A DNA stretch of 39,979 nucleotides from Lachnospiraceae bacterium (GTDB taxonomy: Bacteria; Bacillota; Clostridia; Lachnospirales; Lachnospiraceae). Where the stretch lies: the NCBI GenBank assembly GCA_029063085.1, contig JAIDOW010000049.1, forward strand, positions 1 to 39,979, in the 5' to 3' direction. Made by a program: the position numbers and the translations under genes. Positions 8,178 through 16,173 of the stretch are shown here, in pieces. The notes under the pieces are model-generated. The model did no database searches, was not told the origin of the DNA, and was given only the letters and a program-made list of their open reading frames with translations. Position 1 is the first letter of the stretch, and each line of letters opens with the position of its first letter.

Positions 8178-9371
8178 TTACTCCTTGATAATCATTTCAT
8201 CTACCGAAACTGTCTGCTGTTTCAGTAGCTTTTTAAGCCTGTCAGTCAGTTTTGCATGTCTTAACATATCCTTGATATACGTTGTATCATTCACTTCATC
8301 TAATTTTATGGCGGCTTTAAGAGTAGGTGCGACCTGTCTGGAAAGCCAGTTTAATGTCCGATAAAATGAAAAAGGTTCAGGCTTTGTAGTCAGTTTCAAT
8401 CGTCTGCGGTTTTCTCCGATAAACCATGCCCACCGGTCATTAGTTTTCCAATCCCTGCGGTCTTTTGCATTATCTTTATCAACAAACCGTATATACCGGT
8501 TTATGATTGCAAATGCAGTCTTTTCAGCATCATAGTCAGTAAGCAGGTCTTTAACTGCATGATAGGCACGCTCATTTTTCAACCTGATTTCAAAGCGGTT
8601 TTTAATCGGTGTTTCCTCTACCGGAATATCATATTTTACGTACTGTTCATAATCTTTTTCGTATATGCAGAAGTAGACTTCCGATTTAAGTGAACCAATA
8701 TACAACGTATTTCCCATACCTGCTTTATTTTCTTCACTTCCTTTAACCAACTCACCAGAACGATAAGCTTTAAAACTGCGGAATACCGAGATACACTCCT
8801 CGTTTTTACATTTTTCTGTCAACATGGGAATGTCAAGGATTCCTGTCATATCATTTATGGCTAAATCCAGCCTTTTGAAAACTCCATTTTCACAAAGAAC
8901 GTCCATAAAGAAATCGTACCAGCTTCTATGCTGTGCCAGCAAAAAGCACTCATATTGTCTGCACCCCTGACCCTTAAGTTCAAGCAGAACACCTTTTTCA
9001 CTTTCCTGTGAAACAAGGATAAAAATATCGCCCATGCGGTAATGTTCCGTATATGAATAAAATCCAAAATTCTCATGCACCATAAAATCAAATTTGAGTT
9101 TCAGGATATTTTCAATAACATGCTTTACGTCCGTTGTAGGAAATCTTATCCTTACATAGTCAAATAGCATAGTCAGCGGCAAATCAGGATTATATCGTTC
9201 TAATGCTTCTGAAATAGAATCTTTCACATCTTCGGAGGGAACAGCTTTGCCGTTCTCTATATCACTTAAATACTGTCTTGAAATCCCTGCCGCTACTGCC
9301 AGTTTATTTTGAGATACACCGTATTCCATGCGTTTCTCTTTTAGTTTTTTTATCCAGTCAATTGTTATCAC
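8178..9371 (-). CDS. MobT/NicK-type relaxase with N-terminal HTH (Tn916 Orf20 family)
   Basis: This protein belongs to the replication initiation factor family (Rep_trans) that nicks oriT, starts rolling-circle replication and leads DNA transfer. Residues from about 5 to 60 form an XRE-type helix-turn-helix (SQNKLAVAAGISRQYLSDIE), and the catalytic Rep domain follows, with the characteristic segment LYIGSLKSEVYFCIYEKD in its middle. The frame is open back to a GTG at 9413, but that codon lies inside a 27-bp palindrome and lacks a proper ribosome site. I place the start at the in-frame GTG at 9371, just before the HTH, giving 397 residues; the exact start is uncertain. It lies directly downstream of the oriT hairpin. 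Confidence 0.9.
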   Translation of the reverse strand: MITIDWIKKLKEKRMEYGVSQNKLAVAAGISRQYLSDIENGKAVPSEDVKDSISEALERYNPDLPLTMLFDYVRIRFPTTDVKHVIENILKLKFDFMVHENFGFYSYTEHYRMGDIFILVSQESEKGVLLELKGQGCRQYECFLLAQHRSWYDFFMDVLCENGVFKRLDLAINDMTGILDIPMLTEKCKNEECISVFRSFKAYRSGELVKGSEENKAGMGNTLYIGSLKSEVYFCIYEKDYEQYVKYDIPVEETPIKNRFEIRLKNERAYHAVKDLLTDYDAEKTAFAIINRYIRFVDKDNAKDRRDWKTNDRWAWFIGENRRRLKLTTKPEPFSFYRTLNWLSRQVAPTLKAAIKLDEVNDTTYIKDMLRHAKLTDRLKKLLKQQTVSVDEMIIKE

Positions 9372-9385
9372 TCCAATCAAAAAGA

Positions 9386-9412
9386 TGTCAACTGACAGTC
9401 TGTTAGTTGACA
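9386..9412. repeat. 27-bp near-perfect palindrome upstream of the relaxase start
   Basis: Arms TGTCAACTGACAG (9386-9398) and CTGTTAGTTGACA (9400-9412) pair with a single mismatch around one central base. It sits between the oriT hairpin and the relaxase start, where an accessory oriT site or an operator for the HTH part of the relaxase would be expected. Confidence 0.8.
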
Positions 9413-9485
9413 CCTTTTAACATTATAGAAACCTTGATATTATCAGGTTTTTTTAGATTTAAAAATTGTTTTCAGCCGCATTTGT

Positions 9486-9510
9486 ACCCCCCTGTTAGAT
9501 ACAGGGGGGT
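9486..9510. other. oriT core hairpin of Tn916/ICEBs1 type
   Basis: A perfect 10-bp inverted repeat, ACCCCCCTGT and ACAGGGGGGT, surrounds a five-base loop. Read on the minus strand it contains CTAACAGGGGGGT followed by ACAAA, the pattern of the Tn916 and ICEBs1 transfer origins, where the relaxase nicks within the repeat. It lies in the 147-bp gap between the coupling ATPase stop (9519) and the relaxase start, as in Tn916. The exact nick position is not deduced here. Confidence 0.9.
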
Positions 9511-9518
9511 GAAACAGT

Positions 9519-10907
9519 TCAGTCCGTACCTGCGGCTTCCGCTTCGCTCGCCGCTTGTACGTCCTGACTGTTCCCTTGCAGTCTGCCTATTTCTTTTAAA
9601 AAATCATGTCCCTTGGGTACAAGAGGAGTATAAAACTCTGATATGACACTTTTTCCTGTATCTACATATCCACGTCCCCTTATCTGCTTTAGAAAAAACT
9701 GCTTGCTTGTCTCTCCGAACATCATGGAATAACCAAGTTCGGACATACGCCCTAAAGCTACCCTGAAATTAAACTGGTCACGTATCCCATCACCTAAATA
9801 TTTTGCGTCCGGTCTTTGACAGGCAAGGACAAGAAAAAATCCTGCCTGTCTGCCAAGCATTACAATCTGTTTCAGCTTGTTCAAAACAGCGGCATTTTCT
9901 TTCGTCCCCAGCATTTCCATAAATGCAACGTATTCATCAAATATGAGAAAATGCGGCGGCAGTCCTAAATAAGAATAGTTTTCACCTGTTTTATAACCAT
10001 TCATTTGTTTCATACTTTCGCTTCTTTTCATCATATTCTCATAAAAACGGTAAATACAGTCTATTATATCGTCTTTGCGGTAATAGACTTCCGGCAGGAC
10101 TGTTTCTAAGTCTGCAAGGTCAGCATTTTTAGGGTCTAATACCGATATTTCCGCATTTGTTTCTAACAATGCTTCAATTACAGTCAAAATAAAATAAGTT
10201 TTTCCACCGCCAGTCCCACCTGCAATCAGCATGTGTGGAAGTGCGTCATATTCCCAGAAGATATTTTTCATAAGCTTCATTTTGCCGTTTTCTACTTTAA
10301 CGTCAGTTATGGGTATGCGGTTCGCTATCATATCATAGAACAGGGTATATTCAACATAAGATTCATGCAGTTCTTTTTCCGTAAGTTCACAGAACAAACC
10401 GCTTTCCAGTTTCTTTTCCAGATTCAATAGCTGTTCCTGATACTTTCCTAAAGAAATTTCAGCTTGTATATGAAGCAATTCATTTTCCATACGGTAATAC
10501 ATTTTGGGGAAATAGGTTATTTTCTCTCTGTTTTCCCCAAAAGTCAGGTCTTTAAAATATCCGCTGTTTTCTGTTTTTTCTGATTCGTACCAGCCATTTT
10601 CCAGTATCATGCGAGCAAGTTTTTGACGGTGCTTCATTTGTTTCAGCTTGTCGAACTGGAATTTGTAATACAAATAAGATGTTATTACACATAGCAACAA
10701 GGCAATAACAATTGAAAATATCATATAAGGCGTGATTTTTATGTTCCTGATGAACTGATATGTTGTCCAGTCTGTTAAAATAATATGTTTCAAATTCAGC
10801 AGAATAACAGTCATTACAAAAATGCCGCTAAGAGAACATGCAGAGAATCGAAAAACCAGTGACTTGTCACTGGCTCTGATTCTATGTCCTTTTTTCCGAT
10901 TTATCAT
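9519..10907 (-). CDS. FtsK/SpoIIIE-type coupling ATPase (TcpA / Tn916 Orf21 family)
   Basis: This is the DNA-pumping coupling protein that delivers the relaxase-DNA complex to the channel. The 462-residue protein has two N-terminal transmembrane helices (about residues 18-38 and 58-80), a cytoplasmic linker and an FtsK motor domain with Walker A GGTGGGKT at 230-237, Walker B LIFDE at 321-325 and the sensor-like segment LACQRPDAKYLGDGIRDQF. Length and motif order match Tn916 Orf21. AAAGGC precedes the ATG; it starts two bases after the DUF961 gene ends and is followed by oriT. Confidence 0.95.
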   Translation of the reverse strand: MINRKKGHRIRASDKSLVFRFSACSLSGIFVMTVILLNLKHIILTDWTTYQFIRNIKITPYMIFSIVIALLLCVITSYLYYKFQFDKLKQMKHRQKLARMILENGWYESEKTENSGYFKDLTFGENREKITYFPKMYYRMENELLHIQAEISLGKYQEQLLNLEKKLESGLFCELTEKELHESYVEYTLFYDMIANRIPITDVKVENGKMKLMKNIFWEYDALPHMLIAGGTGGGKTYFILTVIEALLETNAEISVLDPKNADLADLETVLPEVYYRKDDIIDCIYRFYENMMKRSESMKQMNGYKTGENYSYLGLPPHFLIFDEYVAFMEMLGTKENAAVLNKLKQIVMLGRQAGFFLVLACQRPDAKYLGDGIRDQFNFRVALGRMSELGYSMMFGETSKQFFLKQIRGRGYVDTGKSVISEFYTPLVPKGHDFLKEIGRLQGNSQDVQAASEAEAAGTD

Positions 10908-10909
10908 AT

Positions 10910-11281
10910 TTATGCCTTTCCATTTTTATTATTCACATTTCCGGTTACTGCCGCTTTATTTTTTAACACAATATCGTCTGCTTTGATATACCAGTCGATA
11001 GTTGCACCCCTGAATGTAGCATTTGCAACGGTATCAGCTATCGGATTGATAATTTCTACTTCCGCATTATAATCAAATTCTTTTAGCGGAACGTCTGCTG
11101 GAACACTGACCTGAATCATGCGACCCTGTTCTTTAGATTTAAGGTCATAAGTACGCTCCTTGATTTCATCACTTAAAGTACCGTCCTCATTCTGAATACG
11201 GATTTCACGCCTTAATGCTGAAAACTTCAATACTCCAAATGTTTTTTCTTTCTCAATGATAATTCCGTTTGCTAATCTCAT
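10910..11281 (-). CDS. DUF961 (YdcP-like) conjugation accessory protein, copy 2
   Basis: DUF961 proteins are found immediately upstream of the coupling ATPase in Tn916 (Orf22/Orf23) and ICEBs1 (YdcP); reported roles involve processing or replication of the element. The 123-residue product has the family opening RLANGIIIEKEKTFGVLKFSAL and a C-terminal IDWYIKADDIVLK segment. It is separated from its paralogue (12,039-12,353) by the sortase gene, whereas in Tn916 the two lie together. It ends two bases before the coupling ATPase start. Confidence 0.88.
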   Translation of the reverse strand: MRLANGIIIEKEKTFGVLKFSALRREIRIQNEDGTLSDEIKERTYDLKSKEQGRMIQVSVPADVPLKEFDYNAEVEIINPIADTVANATFRGATIDWYIKADDIVLKNKAAVTGNVNNKNGKA

Positions 11282-11301
11282 ATTTTATTCTCCTTTTTTC
11301 C

Positions 11302-12039
11302 TTATATTTTTTTTGCAACAATTACAAGTCTGCTGTTATCAGCAGAGTATTCACAGGTGGACAGCGTTAAGAGTGTATCTCCATATACTGCTGATGTACC
11401 TGTATCATAGAAAGACAACTGCCTGCACTTATTTATGTATGCTGAAAAGTCACTTTCCTGTTCGGCTTCTACAAAAGCATTATAACGAAAACTGCCATAT
11501 GCATTTGTCCTGAATACGGCTGTTACTTCATAAACAGCGTGTTCCATAAGCGTATCAAATCGAATAAACTTATGTTTTTTATAAAAATCTTCTGACTTAT
11601 AACTTTCCAACGCTCCGAACATTACACCGCCTTTTATGTGATGTCCATAGATGATTAGATTATCGCTTTTATCAGGAATACAATTTTCCTGTAAATATGG
11701 CACTCCTAATCTGCTGTACTCCTTTTCAAAATTATGATTCAGATAATAGTCGGGATTGTCCGGTGTCTGCATTACCGGATAATTTATTTGTGTACCCTCA
11801 ATGCTTATCCAGCCTGCTAAATCATTATTTTTGTGATACAGATTGATATAATCCGGCAACATTTTCCTATTTTCTTGTAAGTAGATTTCTTCTTTTTCTG
11901 TTTCCTCTACAAGTTCTGCCAGATTATCAAATATCTGTATCTGCTCCTGTTCCTGTGAATATTCGGAATATGCTTTATGAAAGCAAAATGCCGTTACTGA
12001 TAAAAAAGCAACGGCAAGCAGTAGATATATTTTTCTCAT
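11302..12039 (-). CDS. Class B sortase (cargo sortase for the ICE adhesin)
   Basis: This is a membrane-anchored transpeptidase that links sorting-signal proteins to peptidoglycan. The 245-residue protein has an N-terminal signal-anchor (about residues 4-22), catalytic His133 in IIYGHH, catalytic Cys229 in TLSTCEYS and Arg237 in NSRLVIVAKK, which is the class B arrangement. It lies between two DUF961 genes, one base overlapping the upstream one, and 0.5 kb downstream of the TPQTG-bearing adhesin, its obvious substrate. Clostridioides difficile SrtB uses similar (S/P)PxTG signals, which supports the pairing. Confidence 0.94.
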   Translation of the reverse strand: MRKIYLLLAVAFLSVTAFCFHKAYSEYSQEQEQIQIFDNLAELVEETEKEEIYLQENRKMLPDYINLYHKNNDLAGWISIEGTQINYPVMQTPDNPDYYLNHNFEKEYSRLGVPYLQENCIPDKSDNLIIYGHHIKGGVMFGALESYKSEDFYKKHKFIRFDTLMEHAVYEVTAVFRTNAYGSFRYNAFVEAEQESDFSAYINKCRQLSFYDTGTSAVYGDTLLTLSTCEYSADNSRLVIVAKKI

Positions 12040-12353
12040 TATGCTTTTACCATATCATCTGCTGAAAGAATATAATTTGTGAAACCACGTTCACCAATTT
12101 TATATCCCTCTGCTGTAATTTTAGGATTTATCAGACTGATTTTTTCTTCGGCTTCAAAACTCTTTTCTCCGGCAGAAGCTGGGATTCTAACAACAATATC
12201 ATCTGCACGCTGTACATCTGAATAAAGGTTATAGCTTCTGCTGATAACTGCCATACGTCCGTTTACCCTGCGTTGTTCTACTTTATTTTCTCCTGCATAT
12301 TCTAAAGTTCCGAATGTTTTCTCCATATTTGGTACTACATACTTTAATTCCAT
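12039..12353 (-). CDS. DUF961 (YdcP-like) conjugation accessory protein, copy 1
   Basis: The product has 104 residues when started at the ATG at 12,353, which follows a GAGGT site; the longer frame begins seven codons upstream and overlaps that site. It resembles Tn916 Orf23: KYVVPNMEKTFGTLEY near the start, a basic YNLYSDVQ segment and a terminal NYILSADDMVKA. Its stop overlaps the sortase start by one base. It is paralogous to the DUF961 gene at 10,910. Its upstream gap (12,354-12,565) contains a long palindrome and no other gene. Confidence 0.85.
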   Translation of the reverse strand: MELKYVVPNMEKTFGTLEYAGENKVEQRRVNGRMAVISRSYNLYSDVQRADDIVVRIPASAGEKSFEAEEKISLINPKITAEGYKIGERGFTNYILSADDMVKA

Positions 12354-12385
12354 TTTGATTACCTCATCTTTCATTTTTTTATTTT

Positions 12386-12497
12386 ATTCTGCTTTTGAAA
12401 AGTATACCTATCAGCTTAAACCTGTAAAGGGCAAGCGTTGTGCTTACGCACCCTTGACAGGTTTAGCTTTGATAGGTTTTTAACAGTTAAGCAGAAT
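12386..12497. repeat. 112-bp imperfect palindrome between adhesin and conjugation genes
   Basis: Nested inverted arms run from ATTCTGCTT (12,386-12,394) with AAGCAGAAT (12,489-12,497), through ACCTATC (12,406) with GATAGGT (12,471-12,477), to AAACCTGTAAAGGG (12,418-12,431) with CCCTTGACAGGTTT (12,451-12,464), and an inner GCGT/ACGC. It is not followed by a strong T run on the minus strand, so it is not an ordinary terminator for the adhesin gene. It fills most of the only sizeable non-coding gap in this part of the operon. Confidence 0.8.
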
Positions 12498-12565
12498 TAA
12501 GTTGCACTGTCAGCTAAAGCTGAATGGCGGTGAACGGGATTTCACATTTATATCATACGCCATGC

Positions 12566-15500
12566 TTATTTACCTGATTTCTTTCTACGGTATATAATAA
12601 AAAGAAGTCCGGCTGAAACAGCAGAGAAGATACCAAATGCAAGGTAAATTCTTTTGTCCATGGAATTGTCACCTGTCTGTGGTGTAGACGGTGTAAACGG
12701 TTTATCTGGAATCTTTTCATTAACAGCATGAATTTCAATTATCTGTTCATGTTCAGCAACTGTAAAGGCATATATTTCTTCCTTATCAAACGTATATCCC
12801 TTTTTGGCTTCTAATTCCTGTAAATAGTAATCTCCATAATCCAAATCGGACAAGGAATACATACCGTCTTTATCTGTTTCAAATTCTAACAGTCTTGTAC
12901 CGTCCTTTTTAAACAGTCCGAATTTAACACCGCTCAAAGCTGTTCCGTTTTCATCTGTTTTCACCAAGCGAAAACCACCACGAATCAATTTATTTTCCAC
13001 TTCAACTACAGTTTTCTCCTTACTGACTGTTACTGTCTGACTATCAGGCAGGATATATCCAACTGTCTTATTGTCTTTAACTTCTGTAATTTCATATGTA
13101 CCGGCAGGAATATTTTCTATAAGGATTCTGCCGTCTTTATTTGTTACAAAAATCTGTTCAAAAGATGTTCCTATTTCCGTATTACCTTTTACCAGAAAAC
13201 TTATTCCCTCTATCTTGCTATCTTCACTGGTCTTTATAATTTCAATACTGCCTTTTATGAGATTGTTCATAATCGGCTTTCCCCCATTTAAGCAGATTGT
13301 AATATCTGCTTCTTTGCTGTCAGCATATTCAAAATGAATATCATATTCTTTTGTGTCTAAACAATACCCCTTTGCCGTTGAAAGTTCCTTTGCATAATAA
13401 TTTCCAGCAGGTAAATCAGCGTTAAATGTTCCTTTACCATGTTCATCTATATTAATAACATCTAAAAGAGAATCCTTTTTGATACCGGCTGTACTATTTT
13501 CGGTCATAATATCTTCACGAGCATACAGTCCGAACGTTACCTCATTATAAGGAATTTTTTCCTGACCGATAATTGTTTCCAGTTCCTTATGCATGGAAAT
13601 TTTTACTTTCTGCCTTTCATTTTCAAGATTGACAGAAGTTGAAACAATTTTTGTGTTCTGGTCTTGATAGGTTAATTCAAAAGCATAGGCTTTCGAATCA
13701 AGAACAAAACCATTTAATGTATTTTTTTCTACCGCCTGATACCTGCCTAGGTAAAGTTCCTTGCTTTCTGCTTTTCCGTTCTTATCTGTTGTTACAGTAT
13801 CTACTACAGTATCTTTTTGATACCGGATTGTACCGTCAGGTGTTGTTATATCTTCTGCGGCTATTATATCAAAGGTTACACCTTCTAAACCTTGACAATC
13901 ATATACCGGAGTATATATTTTTCCGTATTTACTGTCCCTGCTTTCTATTCCGGCAAATCGTTCTCCCTGCTTTTCAAAGGAAACAACACCCTTTACCGGT
14001 ATGTCAGAACAAACAATTTCAAGGACTGCTGACGGATTTTCTGACGATATGGAAAATGGGATTGGTGCTTCTGCCAATACATATCCGTATGGTGCTTTTA
14101 CCTCATAAAGTTCATATTTTCCATATTTCAGTGATTCAGGCAGAACCAGAGTTCCGTCCTCTGCTGTTTCAAAAATATCAAGGTCAGCAGGTACAGGATA
14201 ATTCAGTTTTTGAACAACCCAATTTCCGGTACTGTCCTTAATTTTAAACTGTGTTCCTGCAAGAGGGATATGCTTTCCTGTTTCAGCATCTTTTTTCACA
14301 ATTTTAACTTCTGATTCGTATACCTTGTTTTCTAAAATAAACTGATATATTTTTCCGTCTGTATCTATCATAACGTCAAAAGGTGCTATCTTCCGATAAC
14401 CCTCTTTTCCTGATGTTTCTTCTACTCTGTATAATCCATAAGGAATCAGCGGAGTGATAGCGTAGCCGTTTTTATCTGTAATAATTTTGCAAGCTTCTTT
14501 TCCTGTGGATTTTAATGTAAATGTAAACTCAATACCCTCTAACGGTTGTTTTATGCTGTTGTTTTCTGTTTTGTCTGAAACCGGTTTATCTGCAAATTTA
14601 ATGACAGCAACCTGACCTTTTATTACCTCATCATAAATACTTGTATCAAACCTGCTGATTTCCACTATCTGACCGTCAAAATCACCTTTAACGATAATCG
14701 GTTCGTTGTTCAGACTATACCCTTTAGGTGCATTTATCTCATATACCTTATATGTTCCTAGTGGCAGATATTTGCTTGTTGCATATCGACCGTCAGCCTT
14801 AATACGGTCTACAAGGTATCCCTGACTGTTATAGATTTCATATTCTACACCGTTCAGAATAGCATCACCCTGTGGTGTATCTCCTGTTTCACTGTCTCTT
14901 TTGGTTATGCGGATATTAAATTTCTTAAGAACATTATCAAAGGAAACACTTGTGGTCTGCGAAGCCTTGACAATAATATCCTGTGTTTTTGGATTTACAT
15001 ATCTGTTAGGTGTATCTACTTCTGTTATAGTATATTTTCCGGCTACCAGATTCTTAATGTCTATGTATCCGTCTGGATCTGTTGTATATACATTGTCAAT
15101 CCCGTTCCCGGTAATACGGAAACGCAAGCCGCTTACAACTCCGTCCTCAGACGTTTTCTTTAATCTGATGTTTCCTAGTTTCTGTGTATGCAGTTTAAAA
15201 CAAGCCGTTACCTTATATGCTCCGTCTAAATCTATAGAAGCGAAATCCTGTTTGTCAGGATTGACCCAATATACAGGCTGTCCGTTTACAAATCCGTCCG
15301 GCAGTTTTTTATTTGCCGTGATTGTTTTTGTATCAAATGCTTTATCTGATGACAGCAGAAGTTTATTGCCGTTTTTCTTTATGCTTATGTCAGTGCTTGA
15401 AAAATCAAATTGTGACAGTACGTTTTTACTGTCCTCTAAGGTTAATTCATACTTTCCGGTACTGTTGTTGTATTTCATTTCATAGTCTTTTGCTTTATCG

Positions 15501-16063
15501 GCAGTAGAAGCGGTAAAGCTGGGAATTATGTCTGCATTTTCGATATTGCTTTTTATCTTGTCATATATCTTTCTTGCCTTTGCATTATCTTTCAGCAGTT
15601 TGTCAGCTATTTTGGATTCCCAAGCAGAATCATAATGACCCTCTGTAATAACCCAGATAATTGCCTGTGTTGCCATTGCATTATCAAGCCATGAACCACC
15701 ATATACCGCACCTGATTTTACGTTATATCCGAAAATCAAAGCCTTTTTCAACAATATCTTTTGTTTTGATGTCAGATAGCTTACGCTTGTTTTTCTTTCA
15801 AAACTGTCACCGGTATTCACTTCATGACCGTATTCAATACAATACACCGGATTACCGGAAATTTGAAATGTCCACCATGGCTTGTCATCAAGTGTATATC
15901 CGAACGGTGCTGGAAAACTGCTGTCAAATTTGTATGTATACCCTGAATGATTTTCTAATACCACGCTTTTTGAAGCGGCATATATGCTTTGAACCGGTAT
16001 AGCAGTTAAAACCATTACTATTGTAAGTAAGCTTACTAATAAGCGTTTTAAAATCTTTTTCAT
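12566..16063 (-). CDS. Sortase-anchored adhesin: thioester domain plus about eight SpaA/CnaB repeats
   Basis: This is a 1165-residue surface protein from the ATG at 16,063 (AAAGGAAG just upstream; the longer GTG frame overlaps it). A signal peptide (about residues 1-30, ending near YAAS) precedes an N-terminal domain with Cys75 in NPVYCIEYG and Gln133 in MATQAIIW, the Cys-Gln pair of thioester adhesins that bond covalently to host targets. About eight SpaA/CnaB repeats follow, with repeated ITK or IVK starts and E-x-x-APKGY-type ends, expected to form internal Lys-Asn isopeptide bonds. The C terminus has TPQTG (about 1127-1131), a hydrophobic helix and a basic tail. A class B sortase lies nearby as partner. 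The gene is cargo in the conjugation operon; collagen-binding names used for such proteins are not proven here. Confidence 0.93.
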   Translation of the reverse strand: MKKILKRLLVSLLTIVMVLTAIPVQSIYAASKSVVLENHSGYTYKFDSSFPAPFGYTLDDKPWWTFQISGNPVYCIEYGHEVNTGDSFERKTSVSYLTSKQKILLKKALIFGYNVKSGAVYGGSWLDNAMATQAIIWVITEGHYDSAWESKIADKLLKDNAKARKIYDKIKSNIENADIIPSFTASTADKAKDYEMKYNNSTGKYELTLEDSKNVLSQFDFSSTDISIKKNGNKLLLSSDKAFDTKTITANKKLPDGFVNGQPVYWVNPDKQDFASIDLDGAYKVTACFKLHTQKLGNIRLKKTSEDGVVSGLRFRITGNGIDNVYTTDPDGYIDIKNLVAGKYTITEVDTPNRYVNPKTQDIIVKASQTTSVSFDNVLKKFNIRITKRDSETGDTPQGDAILNGVEYEIYNSQGYLVDRIKADGRYATSKYLPLGTYKVYEINAPKGYSLNNEPIIVKGDFDGQIVEISRFDTSIYDEVIKGQVAVIKFADKPVSDKTENNSIKQPLEGIEFTFTLKSTGKEACKIITDKNGYAITPLIPYGLYRVEETSGKEGYRKIAPFDVMIDTDGKIYQFILENKVYESEVKIVKKDAETGKHIPLAGTQFKIKDSTGNWVVQKLNYPVPADLDIFETAEDGTLVLPESLKYGKYELYEVKAPYGYVLAEAPIPFSISSENPSAVLEIVCSDIPVKGVVSFEKQGERFAGIESRDSKYGKIYTPVYDCQGLEGVTFDIIAAEDITTPDGTIRYQKDTVVDTVTTDKNGKAESKELYLGRYQAVEKNTLNGFVLDSKAYAFELTYQDQNTKIVSTSVNLENERQKVKISMHKELETIIGQEKIPYNEVTFGLYAREDIMTENSTAGIKKDSLLDVINIDEHGKGTFNADLPAGNYYAKELSTAKGYCLDTKEYDIHFEYADSKEADITICLNGGKPIMNNLIKGSIEIIKTSEDSKIEGISFLVKGNTEIGTSFEQIFVTNKDGRILIENIPAGTYEITEVKDNKTVGYILPDSQTVTVSKEKTVVEVENKLIRGGFRLVKTDENGTALSGVKFGLFKKDGTRLLEFETDKDGMYSLSDLDYGDYYLQELEAKKGYTFDKEEIYAFTVAEHEQIIEIHAVNEKIPDKPFTPSTPQTGDNSMDKRIYLAFGIFSAVSAGLLFIIYRRKKSGK

Positions 16064-16163
16064 TTTTCTTCCTTTCACGCTATTGTTACATACAAAAACA
16101 CCACTTGATTGGTTTTAACCTCTCAAATGGTGTCTATTGCATGATTATAGCTTTTTTTATTTT
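16061..16163. repeat. Adhesin leader repeat, copy 1 (promoter plus 5' hairpin)
   Basis: This leader matches 16,900-16,996 in the same orientation with small gaps: RBS-like GAAAGGA, a stem-loop with GG TTTT loop and a TATAAT box all recur. Copy 1 carries the adhesin start codon at its left edge. The spacing between the two TATAAT boxes is 833 bases. Confidence 0.85.
16094..16133 (-). terminator. 5' leader hairpin with U run upstream of the adhesin gene
   Basis: On the minus strand, an 11-bp stem (16,123-16,133 with 16,098-16,108, one mismatch) is followed by a five-base U run. It can end transcripts of the small gene at 16,169. It can also act as an attenuator for transcripts from the TATAAT box only a few bases upstream of it. 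Confidence 0.75.
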
Positions 16164-16173
16164 TACGTTTAAA
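16144..16173 (-). promoter_or_regulatory. Candidate promoter of the adhesin gene
   Basis: On the minus strand TATAAT (16,149-16,144) lies 18 bases after TTTAAA (16,173-16,168). The -35 region overlaps the stop codon of the upstream small gene. Transcription would begin a few bases before the leader hairpin. The -35 match is only four of six. Confidence 0.55.

Noticed and set aside
9372-9413. Longer relaxase N terminus starting with GTG at 9413
   Set aside because: The codon lies within a 27-bp palindrome, has no properly spaced ribosome site, and adds residues before the HTH that look non-conserved.
12406-12477. Palindrome considered as an ordinary Rho-independent terminator of the adhesin gene
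   Set aside because: On the minus strand the stem is followed by mixed sequence instead of a U run; the short T run is on the other side, where no gene ends.
13639-14241. 200-codon rightward frame opposite the adhesin gene
   Set aside because: It is antisense to a long gene with clear domains, is Leu/Phe/Gln-rich in the way antisense frames of such repeats are, and has no ribosome site or family features.
14901-15485. 194-codon rightward frame opposite the adhesin gene
   Set aside because: It is a shadow of the adhesin reading frame, with no independent support.
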